A program made the translations under genes and the position numbers. DNA of 12,077 nt from Gemmatimonadota bacterium (GTDB lineage Bacteria; Gemmatimonadota; Gemmatimonadetes; Palauibacterales; Palauibacteraceae): the NCBI GenBank assembly GCA_029288095.1, contig JARFPW010000357.1:1-12077 (forward strand). Direction: 5' to 3'. Position 1 is the stretch's first letter. Each line of letters begins with the position of its first letter. Shown here piece after piece: positions 1 through 7,242 of this stretch. The notes beneath the pieces are model-generated. The model searched no databases and was not told the DNA's origin. It saw nothing but the letters and a program-made list of their open reading frames with translations.

Positions 1-21
1 CTTCTGGCCCACATGTGCTGA
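1..21 (+). CDS. C-terminal tail of an upstream gene (partial)
   Basis: Frame 1 is open from the left edge and ends at TGA (19-21), giving the residues LLAHMC. The GTG proposed as the folC start lies inside this tail, a 7-nt overlap typical of tightly packed operons. Six residues are too few to identify the protein. In many bacteria accD precedes folC, but nothing visible here tests that. The frame could also be open by chance, because the window edge hides the rest. Confidence 0.35.
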   Translation, partial: LLAHMC

Positions 22-1310
22 CTTCCAGCGCGACATCGACGGGCGCACTCGCCACGCTCCTCGCCCGCAGGCCCGCACGGCGTGTGAACTGGGGTCTGGA
101 TCGCATGAAGTTCATGCTCGATGCGCTCGGGAATCCCGAGGCCGATCTCGAGGCGATCCACGTCGCCGGAACCAACGGGAAGGGGTCCGTCGTAGTGACG
201 GCGGACTCGATCCTGCGCGCAGCCGGTATGCACACCGGCCGCTATACGTCGCCCCACCTTGTCGGGTTCTCGGAACGCATCGTCATCGACGGACACCCGG
301 CGGAGAGCGACTTGCTCGAGTCGTGTGCGCGCGACGTCCTGCTGCTGGCCAACGAAGTTGACGCCACGTTCTTCGAAGCGACCACGGCCCTTGCCTTCGA
401 AGTCTTCGGACGAAGCGGCGTGACCACCGCCGTAGTGGAAGTCGGCCTTGGCGGGCGGTTGGACGCGACGAACGTGCTGAACGCCTCCGTCGCGGTCGTG
501 ACGAGTATCGCCAACGATCACGCCGAGTACCTGGGAACGGATCTGGTTGCCATCGCCCGCGAGAAGGCCGGGATCATTCAGACTGCCCGGACAGCCGTCA
601 TCGGGCCGGTCGGCGGTGAGGCCGGCGAGGTGCTGGGGAAATTGGCAGGCGAGTCGGCGGAGCGCGTTCTGCGGTTTGGCGATGACATGTCGGTTGGCAA
701 TGTCGAAAGCGGCCCCGATGGGACGAGCTTCACCTATCGGTGCGGGAAGAGCAGGGGACCGCTGCGTCTGCGGACGCCTCTCCATGGCACACACCAGGCG
801 ACGAACGCCGCCATCGCGGTAGCGGCCACCGACGCGTTCACCGGCGGCGCACTGGACGACGTGCACATCCAGCGCGGAGTCGGAGCCGTCAGGTGGCCCG
901 GGCGATTCCAGGTGGAGCGCCGGGAGGACGGCACATGGGTGTACGACATCGCACACAACCCCGCGGCGGCCGGCGCGCTGGCAAACGTATTGGGGCAGTT
1001 CGACCTTCCCGAACCCATCGTTCTGCTTGCTTCCGTGCTCGGCGACAAGGATTGGACCGCCGTGCTCGCCCCGCTGATGGACGCCGTCGAAGCTGCCGTG
1101 TTCACGGTGGCTCCATCCTCGCCGTCCGATCGGCGGTGGGACGCATCAGCCGCACGAGAGGCGCTGGATCGATCAGCCGTGATCGAGGTCGTCCCCGACT
1201 TCGACCGCGCGCTTGCAACGGCGCGAGCGCGAGCGGGAGCCGGAACCGTTGTGGTGACAGGTTCCTGCCACACCGTGGGGGACGCCCTGCGAAGAAATGA
1301 CAGCGCTTGA
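15..1310 (+). CDS. folC: Bifunctional folylpolyglutamate synthase / dihydrofolate synthase
   Basis: A cytosolic Mur-ligase-family enzyme that adds glutamate to (tetrahydro)folates using ATP, and in bifunctional members also joins dihydropteroate to glutamate. The P-loop VAGTNGKGSV is at residues 50-59, followed by YTSPHL (77-82), EVGLGGRLDATNV (142-154), NDHAEYLG (168-175), the second-domain motif HGTHQATNAA (258-267), RWPGRFQ (293-299) and the Mur-ligase signature DIAHNP (311-316). At 431 aa the length is normal. I take the GTG at 15: it leaves about 30 residues before the GLDRM segment, as in other FolC proteins, and overlaps the end of the upstream frame. However, the frame stays open to the left edge, so an earlier start cannot be excluded. 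The stop codon overlaps the -35 box of the next gene's promoter. Whether both activities are present cannot be read from the sequence. Confidence 0.95.
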   Translation: MLTSSATSTGALATLLARRPARRVNWGLDRMKFMLDALGNPEADLEAIHVAGTNGKGSVVVTADSILRAAGMHTGRYTSPHLVGFSERIVIDGHPAESDLLESCARDVLLLANEVDATFFEATTALAFEVFGRSGVTTAVVEVGLGGRLDATNVLNASVAVVTSIANDHAEYLGTDLVAIAREKAGIIQTARTAVIGPVGGEAGEVLGKLAGESAERVLRFGDDMSVGNVESGPDGTSFTYRCGKSRGPLRLRTPLHGTHQATNAAIAVAATDAFTGGALDDVHIQRGVGAVRWPGRFQVERREDGTWVYDIAHNPAAAGALANVLGQFDLPEPIVLLASVLGDKDWTAVLAPLMDAVEAAVFTVAPSSPSDRRWDASAAREALDRSAVIEVVPDFDRALATARARAGAGTVVVTGSCHTVGDALRRNDSA

Positions 1311-1334
1311 CCAAACTACACGGCGTGCTATGCT
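1307..1334 (+). promoter_or_regulatory. Sigma-70-like promoter with extended -10, upstream of the bacilliredoxin gene
   Basis: TTGACC (1307-1312) and TATGCT (1329-1334) are separated by 16 nt, and a TG at 1326-1327 forms an extended -10 element (TGN-TATGCT). Both boxes match the housekeeping sigma consensus well for a high-GC genome. The -35 overlaps the folC stop codon. Transcription would start near 1341, leaving a leader of about 64 nt. The promoter probably drives the bacilliredoxin gene and the hisS-proS-guaA genes behind it. This is a sequence match only. Confidence 0.6.
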
Positions 1335-1404
1335 GACCGCCTGCGGCGGCATACACCGTCGAGACTTGCAGCGGAATTGTCGATGAACCAGGAGATCCCG
1401 ATAC

Positions 1405-1830
1405 ATGCTCTATGATCCACAGGTCGTGCGTCCGATGCGGGACGAACTCGTATGCCTCGGCGCCACGGAGTTGTTGACTCCCGAAGCAGTCGGTGAGGCC
1501 CTCACGGCCGACGGCACCTCGTTGCTGGTGGTGAACTCCGTCTGCGGCTGCGCTGCCGCGAACGCCCGGCCCGCTATCGCCATCGCGACCGGGCACGAGG
1601 TTCAGCCGGACCGCATCGTCACGGTGTTCGCCGGGCAGGAGACCGAGGCCACGGAGGCAGCGCGATCTCACATGCCGGGGTACAGGCCCTCGAGCCCGTG
1701 TATCGCGCTCTTCAGAGACGGGGAGCACGTGTTCATGCTCGAGCGGCACCAGATCGAAGGCCGGGAGGCCGGGGCGATCGCGGCGGATCTGCGAGACGCT
1801 TACGATCGGTACTGCTCCGCGTCCGTCTAG
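1405..1830 (+). CDS. BrxA/BrxB-family bacilliredoxin (YphP/YqiW-like)
   Basis: A small thioredoxin-fold protein of the family that, in Firmicutes, removes bacillithiol from S-bacillithiolated proteins. The diagnostic segment VVNSVCGCA (residues 42-50) carries the CGC active-site motif with Cys47 and Cys49. Further family matches are the TVFAGQ(E)xEAT segment (73-83), SSPxxALF (96-103) and RHQIEG (114-119). The 141-aa length is normal for the family. Three other cysteines are present (17, 99, 138). The start is ATG 1405 with AGGAG at 1390-1394, spaced 10 nt. The gene is followed by hisS after 16 nt, so it is probably the first gene of that unit. Family membership is clear. The physiological partner, bacillithiol or another thiol, is inferred from the family only. 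No bacillithiol biosynthesis gene is in the window. Confidence 0.9.
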   Translation: MLYDPQVVRPMRDELVCLGATELLTPEAVGEALTADGTSLLVVNSVCGCAAANARPAIAIATGHEVQPDRIVTVFAGQETEATEAARSHMPGYRPSSPCIALFRDGEHVFMLERHQIEGREAGAIAADLRDAYDRYCSASV

Positions 1831-1846
1831 CCAGGCACCGGTTCTG

Positions 1847-3136
1847 ATGGCGTTAGGCGGCCTCCCGGGTTTCAGGGACTTCTTCCCATCGGACATGCGC
1901 CTTCGCTCGCACATCCTCGACGGGTGGCGCCGCGTGGCGGAGCGCTACGGGTTCGAGGAGTATGACGGGCCTCCTCTCGAGCCTCTGGATCTGTACGTCC
2001 GCAAGTCCGGCGAGGAAATTGTCGGTCAACTGTACCGGTTCACCGATCAGGGAGGCCGGGAAGTAGCACTGCGGCCCGAGATGACCCCGACGTTCGCCCG
2101 AATGGTAGGTGCTCGAGCCGCTGGATTGCCGAAGCCGATTCGTTGGTATTCGACGCCGCAGCTGTTTCGGTACGAAAGGCCGCAGAAGGGCCGGCTCAGA
2201 GAGCACTTTCAGCTCAACATGGACATCGTCGGCGAGCCCGGCGAGCTCGCCGATGCAGAGATGATCGCAGCGGCGATAGACGTTCTGCGGGAATTCGGCC
2301 TGGGTGAAGCCGACATCGTTGCTCGAGTTTCGGACCGGCGGCTGATGGGCGCTGTGCTGGACGAATTTGGAGTGGCGGAAGACAGCCTGGCCGCCGTATT
2401 CGCCGTCATCGATCGCCTGGACCGGGAAGACGAGGCCGTCCTGCGAGACCGGCTGGACGCCGCGGGAGTGCCCCAGGCTGCAGCCGATCGGATCTTCGAA
2501 TTCGCTGCGGACCCCGATCCATCGCTTTCCGCATGCGTGGAGGCCGGCGATGGTGGTCCGGAACTCCGAGACGCCGCGGACCGGCTGAGTCGTGTGCTCG
2601 GACATCTCGACGCCACGGGTCTCGGCGGATTCGTCCGATTCGATCCGACGCTTGTGCGTGGGCTCGCGTACTACACGGGCACGGTGTTCGAGGTGTGGGA
2701 TCGCGCCGGCGAATTCCGCGCGATATGTGGTGGTGGGCGATATGACGACTTGTTGGCTGCCGTCGGCGGCCCCGATCTCCCCGCGCTCGGATTCGGCATG
2801 GGAGACGTCGTGCTGGGAGAGCTGCTCATCGCCCGCGGACTGGAACCGGAACAGCTTCCGGCGATCCAGGATTTCGTGGTCTGCGTGACGCCTGAACAGC
2901 GGCCCCTGGGCTTGCAGGTCGCCCACTGGTTGCGTGACTCCGGGCGCAGGGTGGCATACGACTTCGCGGATCGCAGCGTGGGACGGCAGTTCAAGGTGGC
3001 GAACCAGATGGGAGCCGAGCGCGCAATTGTAGTCGGCCCCGACGAGGCAGCGGATGAAGCGGTGCTGATCAGGGATCTTTCTTCGGGCGAGGAAGCACGG
3101 GTCCCGATCGGGAATCTGAAACCGATGAACGACTAG
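1847..3136 (+). CDS. hisS: Histidyl-tRNA synthetase
   Basis: A cytosolic class II aminoacyl-tRNA synthetase that charges tRNA-His. The N-terminal LPGFRDFFP (6-14) corresponds to the family's PRGTRD-type opening. RPEMTP is at 76-81 and motif 2, FRYERPQKGRLREHFQ, at 107-122. The histidine-specific segment RGLAYYTGTVFEV, with its catalytic Arg, is at 271-283, followed by GGGRYDDL (295-302) and motif 3 GFGMGD (315-320). An anticodon-binding domain fills roughly 343-429, with VGRQFKVANQMGAERAIVVG-like features. Retention of RGLAYYTG and the motif 3 region argues for a true HisRS rather than the HisZ paralogue. The motif 2 tail reads REHFQ where common bacterial HisRS have REFHQ. At 429 aa the length is normal. 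The RBS is weak (CCAGG near 1831-1835), so translation may depend on the upstream gene 16 nt away. Confidence 0.95.
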   Translation: MALGGLPGFRDFFPSDMRLRSHILDGWRRVAERYGFEEYDGPPLEPLDLYVRKSGEEIVGQLYRFTDQGGREVALRPEMTPTFARMVGARAAGLPKPIRWYSTPQLFRYERPQKGRLREHFQLNMDIVGEPGELADAEMIAAAIDVLREFGLGEADIVARVSDRRLMGAVLDEFGVAEDSLAAVFAVIDRLDREDEAVLRDRLDAAGVPQAAADRIFEFAADPDPSLSACVEAGDGGPELRDAADRLSRVLGHLDATGLGGFVRFDPTLVRGLAYYTGTVFEVWDRAGEFRAICGGGRYDDLLAAVGGPDLPALGFGMGDVVLGELLIARGLEPEQLPAIQDFVVCVTPEQRPLGLQVAHWLRDSGRRVAYDFADRSVGRQFKVANQMGAERAIVVGPDEAADEAVLIRDLSSGEEARVPIGNLKPMND

Positions 3137-3148
3137 AGGGCGGAATAC

Positions 3149-4609
3149 ATGGGGGACGACAGGAAGCTGACCACCCAGGAGGAGGATTTTTCCGCCTGGT
3201 ACAACGAGATCGTCTACAAGGCTGAACTGGCCGCGCACTCACAGGTGCGCGGATGCATGGTAATCCGGCCCTACGGCTTCAGAATCTGGGAGCTCATGCA
3301 GGGGGCCCTCGATTCGATGTTCAAGGAGACCGGACACCAGAACGCGTATTTCCCGATGTTCCTTCCGCAGTCCGCCCTGGATCGCGAGGCACAGCACGTC
3401 GAGGGTTTCGCTCCCGAGACGGCGGTGGTGACCCGGGCGGGCGGGGCGGAGCTGGAGGAACCGCTGGTCGTGCGTCCCACCTCCGAGGCGGTGATCTGGC
3501 CGATCGCCGCTGACTGGATCGACTCCTATAGGGACCTCCCCGTCCTGTTGAATCAGTGGACGAACGTGGTGCGGTGGGAAATGCGCACCCGGCCTTTTCT
3601 GAGGACTACCGAGTTCCTCTGGCAGGAGGGCCATACGGCGCACGTCGATGAGGAAGACGCCAGAGCAGAGACGCTCCGCATGCTCGGCATATACCGCACG
3701 TTCATGGAAGACTGGATGGCGATGCCGGTGTACACGGGTCGCAAGACGGCGGCCGAGCGGTTCGCCGGGGCTGTCGACACGTTCGCCTGCGAAGCGCTCA
3801 TGAAGGACAACAAGGCCCTGCAGGCGGGTACGAGCCATTACCTGGGAGAGAATTTCGCACGCGCGTTCGACGTGCGCTTTCAGACGGTCGAGGGCGAACA
3901 CGCCTACGTTCACAACACCTCCTGGGGCGTATCAACGAGGCTGATCGGCGGTCTCATCATGACCCACGGTGACGACACCGGCCTCATCCTTCCACCGCGG
4001 CTGGCTCCCATTCAGGCGATCATCGTTCCTATATGGAAGAACGACGAGCAGCAGGCAGCCGTGCTCGCCGTGGCTCGTGAAGTCGAGGCGGATCTCCTCG
4101 AGGCGGGAATAAGGGTCCGGGTCGATGACAGGCAGGGGATGAACCCGGGCGCGAAGTACTACGATTGGGAACGCAAGGGAGTGCCCGTGCGGCTGGAGAT
4201 CGGCCCGCGCGACGTAGAGGCCGGATCCGTGATGACGGTCCGTCGGTTCACTCCGGAAGGACAGGACCGGAAGCGGGCGGTCGGTCGAACAGAGCTGGTG
4301 GCGGAGCTCCCGGCCCAGCTGGAGCGCATGCAGCAGGAACTGTATGTGGAGGCCCTGCAGCGGCGAGCCGCCAATACAACGACCGGGATCGAGGACTACG
4401 AGCAGTTCAAGGACGTCGTCGAGCAGAAAGGCGGATTCGTGTTCACCGGCTGGTGTGGTGACCCGGTGTGCGAGGCTCGAGTGAAGGAAGAAACGAAGAC
4501 GACGATCCGGGTGATCGTCGGCGATGATCTGGCGTCCCACGTTCCGCCTGCATCGTGCCTGTGTGGTGACGAATCCGTGATGGAAGTCGTGCGCGCCAGG
4601 GCCTATTGA
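3149..4609 (+). CDS. proS: Prolyl-tRNA synthetase, archaeal/eukaryotic-type (ProS type 3)
   Basis: A cytosolic class II synthetase that charges tRNA-Pro. VVRPTSEA is at residues 107-114 (no long editing insertion follows, unlike E. coli-type ProRS). Motif 2, RWEMRTRPFLRTTEFLWQEG, is at 142-161, with HGDDTGLILPPRLAP further on and GAKYYDWERKGVPVRLEIGPRD in the anticodon-domain region. The C-terminal domain has four cysteines (436, 441, 470, 472) and ends in the C-terminal Tyr typical of this ProRS class. At 486 aa the length is normal. The last cysteine pair is CLC (C-X1-C) where the family usually shows C-X2-C. Start ATG 3149 has GAGGG at 3136-3140 with 8-nt spacing, 12 nt after hisS. Its stop overlaps the guaA start by one base. 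Confidence 0.96.
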   Translation: MGDDRKLTTQEEDFSAWYNEIVYKAELAAHSQVRGCMVIRPYGFRIWELMQGALDSMFKETGHQNAYFPMFLPQSALDREAQHVEGFAPETAVVTRAGGAELEEPLVVRPTSEAVIWPIAADWIDSYRDLPVLLNQWTNVVRWEMRTRPFLRTTEFLWQEGHTAHVDEEDARAETLRMLGIYRTFMEDWMAMPVYTGRKTAAERFAGAVDTFACEALMKDNKALQAGTSHYLGENFARAFDVRFQTVEGEHAYVHNTSWGVSTRLIGGLIMTHGDDTGLILPPRLAPIQAIIVPIWKNDEQQAAVLAVAREVEADLLEAGIRVRVDDRQGMNPGAKYYDWERKGVPVRLEIGPRDVEAGSVMTVRRFTPEGQDRKRAVGRTELVAELPAQLERMQQELYVEALQRRAANTTTGIEDYEQFKDVVEQKGGFVFTGWCGDPVCEARVKEETKTTIRVIVGDDLASHVPPASCLCGDESVMEVVRARAY

Positions 4610-6150
4610 TGACGGACCGGATCCTGATCATCGACTTCGGCTCGCAGTTCACGCAGTTGATCGCGCGTCGGATCCGCGAAGAGAGGGTGTACTCCGAGAT
4701 CCACCCGCCGACGAAGTCGCTGGACTGGGTCCGCGACTGGAAGCCGTCGGGGATCATCCTCTCGGGGGGGCCGGCGAGCGTCTACGACGATGGGGTTCCG
4801 CTGGCGGATCCCGCGCTGCTCGCCCTCGGAGTGCCTATCCTGGGCATCTGCTACGGGATGCAGCTCCTTGGTCAGCTTGCGGGCGCGCGCGTCATCGGTT
4901 CGTCCCATCGGGAGTATGGCCGGGCCGTGCTCGATATCGTCGAGCCTGATGAACTGTTCGCCGGATTCGAGCCGCACGTCGGCACGAACGTCTGGATGAG
5001 CCACGGAGACCAGCTCGAAGCTTCACCGTCCGGCTGGCGAGTGCTGGCTCGCACGCCGACGTCGCCCGTCGCCGCCTTCCGCGCGGACGATGCCCCGCTG
5101 TTCGGTGTCCAGTTCCATCCCGAGGTGGCGCATACGGTCGATGGTGAGAGGATGCTGTCGAATTTTCTGTTCCGGGTCTGCGACTGTGCGGGGGACTGGA
5201 CACCCGGGAGCATTCTCGAAGAGCAGGTGGACAGCGTGAAGCGCGCCGCTCCTGAGGGTGACCTCATCTGTGGCCTGTCCGGGGGCGTCGATTCGTCCGT
5301 GGCCGCAGCTCTCGTGCATCGGGCCGTCGGCGACCGGCTCACCTGCATCTTCGTGGATACCGGCCTGCTCCGGAAAGGCGAGCGGGAGTCCGTGGAGGCG
5401 GTGTTCGGCGACCACTTCGGATTTCGACTCGAAGTGGTTGACGCCTCGGAGCTGTTCCTCGAGCGTCTCGTGGGGGTGACCGATCCAGAGGAAAAGCGAA
5501 TCCGCATCGGCCACACGTTCATCGACGTGTTCGAAGAGGCGGCCGCCCGCTGCGGCGATGCCCGCTTTCTGGTTCAGGGGACCCTGTACCCGGACGTTAT
5601 CGAATCGACATCTGTCACGGGGCCCTCTGCGAAGATCAAGTCTCACCACAATGTCGGCGGGCTCCGGCCGAATCTGCCGTTCGCGTTGATCGAGCCGCTG
5701 CGCGAGTTGTTCAAGGATGAAGTGAGGGCGGTGGGACGGGAGCTCGGGTTGCCCGAGGCCATGATTGGACGACACCCGTTCCCCGGTCCGGGACTCGCGG
5801 TGCGGGTACTCGGCGAAGTCACGGCGGAACGCCTGGCTACGCTCCGCGAAGTGGACGCGATATACCTCGAGGAAATTCGAGATGCGGGACTGTATGACGA
5901 AATCTGGCAAGCATTTGCGGTGTTTTTGCCGATCCGGTCGGTTGGGGTGATGGGGGATGGGCGGACGTATGACAATGTCGTCGCGCTCCGAGCCGTGACG
6001 AGCCGTGACGGGATGACGGCGGACTGGTATCCGTTCCCGCCTGAAGTACTGGCCGTGATGTCGAATCGGATCATCAACGAAGTACCGGGGGTGAATCGGG
6101 TAGCCTACGACATTTCGTCGAAACCGCCGGCCACGATTGAGTGGGAGTAG
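4609..6150 (+). CDS. guaA: GMP synthase (glutamine-hydrolysing)
   Basis: Converts XMP to GMP using ATP and glutamine, the last step of de novo guanine nucleotide synthesis. The N-terminal class I glutamine amidotransferase has GICYGMQLLG with nucleophile Cys81 and GVQFHPEV with His170 and Glu172, completing the triad. The ATP-pyrophosphatase domain has LSGGVDSS at 223-230, and the C-terminal dimerisation domain ends in KPPATIEWE as in most GuaA proteins. I choose ATG 4609 (513 aa) over the in-frame TTG one codon upstream. It puts the proS stop and guaA start in a TGATG overlap, a usual translational-coupling arrangement, and reads MTDRILIIDFG as expected. All key residues are present. A 10-bp tandem repeat at 5991-6010 lies within the coding sequence without adding residues relative to the family. 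Confidence 0.98.
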   Translation: MTDRILIIDFGSQFTQLIARRIREERVYSEIHPPTKSLDWVRDWKPSGIILSGGPASVYDDGVPLADPALLALGVPILGICYGMQLLGQLAGARVIGSSHREYGRAVLDIVEPDELFAGFEPHVGTNVWMSHGDQLEASPSGWRVLARTPTSPVAAFRADDAPLFGVQFHPEVAHTVDGERMLSNFLFRVCDCAGDWTPGSILEEQVDSVKRAAPEGDLICGLSGGVDSSVAAALVHRAVGDRLTCIFVDTGLLRKGERESVEAVFGDHFGFRLEVVDASELFLERLVGVTDPEEKRIRIGHTFIDVFEEAAARCGDARFLVQGTLYPDVIESTSVTGPSAKIKSHHNVGGLRPNLPFALIEPLRELFKDEVRAVGRELGLPEAMIGRHPFPGPGLAVRVLGEVTAERLATLREVDAIYLEEIRDAGLYDEIWQAFAVFLPIRSVGVMGDGRTYDNVVALRAVTSRDGMTADWYPFPPEVLAVMSNRIINEVPGVNRVAYDISSKPPATIEWE

Positions 6151-6154
6151 GACG

Positions 6155-6910
6155 ATGGCTGACCTGAGTGATATCGTCGAGCATCTGGAGATGACGCTGC
6201 GGGTGTCGGAGATCGAGGACTATCCCGGTGCGTTCAACGGTTTGCAGGTTGACGGCCGTTCGCCTGTCGACAAGGTGTGTGTGGCAACCGACGCCTGCCT
6301 GGCGACGATCGAAGGAACAGCCTCGGCGGGTGGTCAGCTGCTGGTGGTCCACCACGGGCTGTTCTGGGGAGACCCTCTGCCGCTGGTGGGACGCTCATAC
6401 CGCAGGGTCCGAGCGCTGATAGCTGCCGATATCGCGCTCTACAGCGCGCACCTTCCGCTGGATATTCATCCGGTCCTGGGGAACAACGCGCTGCTTGCCA
6501 GGCAGCTTCGGTTGTCCATCGAAGGGCGGTTCGGCCTCTGGAAAACCGTGGAACCGGGGGTGTGGGCGGTCGTCGATCGCCCGTTGAACGACTTCGTGTC
6601 TGATGTGGAGCAGGTGTGTGAGGGTAGTGCGCTCGTGCTGCGCGGCGGTCCCCCGCATGTGCGGCGGGTCGCCATCGTGACCGGAGGGGGAGGGTCGATG
6701 ATCCAGCAGGCCCATGCTGGCGGATTCGATACGCTGCTGACTGGAGAGGGCGGTCATCACACGTACCACGAGGCAATGGAATACGGCATGAACGTCATCT
6801 ACGCCGGCCACTACGCCACTGAAACGCTCGGCGTGAAGGCAGTGGGAGAGTCGCTTGCCGACAGATTCGGGGTCGAATGGGAATTCATCGATCACCCGAC
6901 GGGCATGTAG
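6155..6910 (+). CDS. Nif3-like dinuclear metal-centre hexameric protein (YbgI/GTP cyclohydrolase I type 2 family)
   Basis: A cytosolic protein of the widespread Nif3/YbgI family, which binds two metal ions. Its physiological reaction is not settled, and the GTP cyclohydrolase label is a database convention for this family. Expected metal ligands are visible: His66 and His67 in VVHHGLFW, Asp103 in SAHLPLDIH, and His219 and Glu223 in AGHYATE. LLTGEGGHHTYHEA (194-207) corresponds to the conserved GExxHH region. The 251-aa length is that of the short form, without the PII-like insertion seen in longer members. Start ATG 6155 has GGGAG at 6143-6147 and lies 4 nt after guaA. An upstream in-frame TTG (6137) inside guaA is less likely because it has no comparable RBS. 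It is the last gene of the + strand unit. Confidence 0.9.
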   Translation: MADLSDIVEHLEMTLRVSEIEDYPGAFNGLQVDGRSPVDKVCVATDACLATIEGTASAGGQLLVVHHGLFWGDPLPLVGRSYRRVRALIAADIALYSAHLPLDIHPVLGNNALLARQLRLSIEGRFGLWKTVEPGVWAVVDRPLNDFVSDVEQVCEGSALVLRGGPPHVRRVAIVTGGGGSMIQQAHAGGFDTLLTGEGGHHTYHEAMEYGMNVIYAGHYATETLGVKAVGESLADRFGVEWEFIDHPTGM

Positions 6911-6927
6911 CGGAGACGTCTCCCGCT
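6909..6927. terminator. Hairpin between convergent genes, possible bidirectional terminator
   Basis: The sequence from 6909 to 6927 folds as an AGCGGAG / CTCCCGCT stem with one bulged G and an ACGT tetraloop. It sits in the 15-nt gap between the converging Nif3-like and lipoprotein genes and includes bases of both stop codons. On the + side it is followed by a pyrimidine-rich but not pure-T tract, ATTCTTCCTGCTTCTT. On the - side there is no T run. It is therefore a weak intrinsic terminator at best, but it is the only candidate here. Confidence 0.4.
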
Positions 6928-7222
6928 ATTCTTCCTGCTTCTTGAGAACCGCGAGTCCGATATCCAGGTGGCCCTCGGGCGTGATCGTAAGTACCTGGGC
7001 GGCCCCTTCGGACGCTCGCACGAGCACCCGGTCGCCGTCCACCTCGTAGTTGAGTTCGACCGCGTTACCGAACGGCCCGGTAATCATCACCTTGCCACCG
7101 GACATGAACTCGTAGGACACGACGCCCATATCGTCAGCGTACGTGCCTTCCAGCCCACCGCCTCCACAGCCACCGGCCACCAGAGTAGCCAGCACGAGTA
7201 CTGCGATGCCGAACCGGTGCAT
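6926..7222 (-). CDS. Small putative lipoprotein, last gene of the mla-type operon
   Basis: A predicted 98-aa precursor: MHRFG, a hydrophobic stretch (about residues 5-17) and a lipobox-like LVAGGC with the lipidated Cys at 19. The Ala at -3 is less usual than Leu/Val. A Gly-rich linker precedes a compact, beta-rich-looking segment (EGTYADD..., GGKVMITG, YEVDGDRVLV). I do not recognise the family; the pattern is that of small beta-sheet domains in hypothetical lipoproteins. I choose ATG 7222 over the TTG at 7246 because a GGGGGGA purine tract lies just upstream and the signal peptide starts properly. It begins 20 nt after the mlaD stop, so it is probably co-transcribed with the transporter and could be an accessory factor. 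That role is inferred from position only. Confidence 0.75.
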   Translation of the reverse strand: MHRFGIAVLVLATLVAGGCGGGGLEGTYADDMGVVSYEFMSGGKVMITGPFGNAVELNYEVDGDRVLVRASEGAAQVLTITPEGHLDIGLAVLKKQEE

Positions 7223-7242
7223 ACGTTCCCCCCGTCGTGGGT

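Noticed and set aside
1337..1349. CCGCC-TGC-GGCGG hairpin after folC as a terminator
   Set aside because: It is only a 5-bp stem, has no T tract, and sits at the predicted transcription start of the next gene.
1853..3238. 461-codon open frame on the - strand opposite hisS
   Set aside because: It lies wholly across hisS and the start of proS, whose motifs are unmistakable. The translation is Arg/His-rich without domain-like features, as expected for an antisense frame in high-GC DNA.
5991..6010. Tandem 10-bp repeat AGCCGTGACG in guaA
   Set aside because: The encoded RAVTSRDGMT keeps the family's spacing without inserted residues, so it appears to be chance rather than a duplication.
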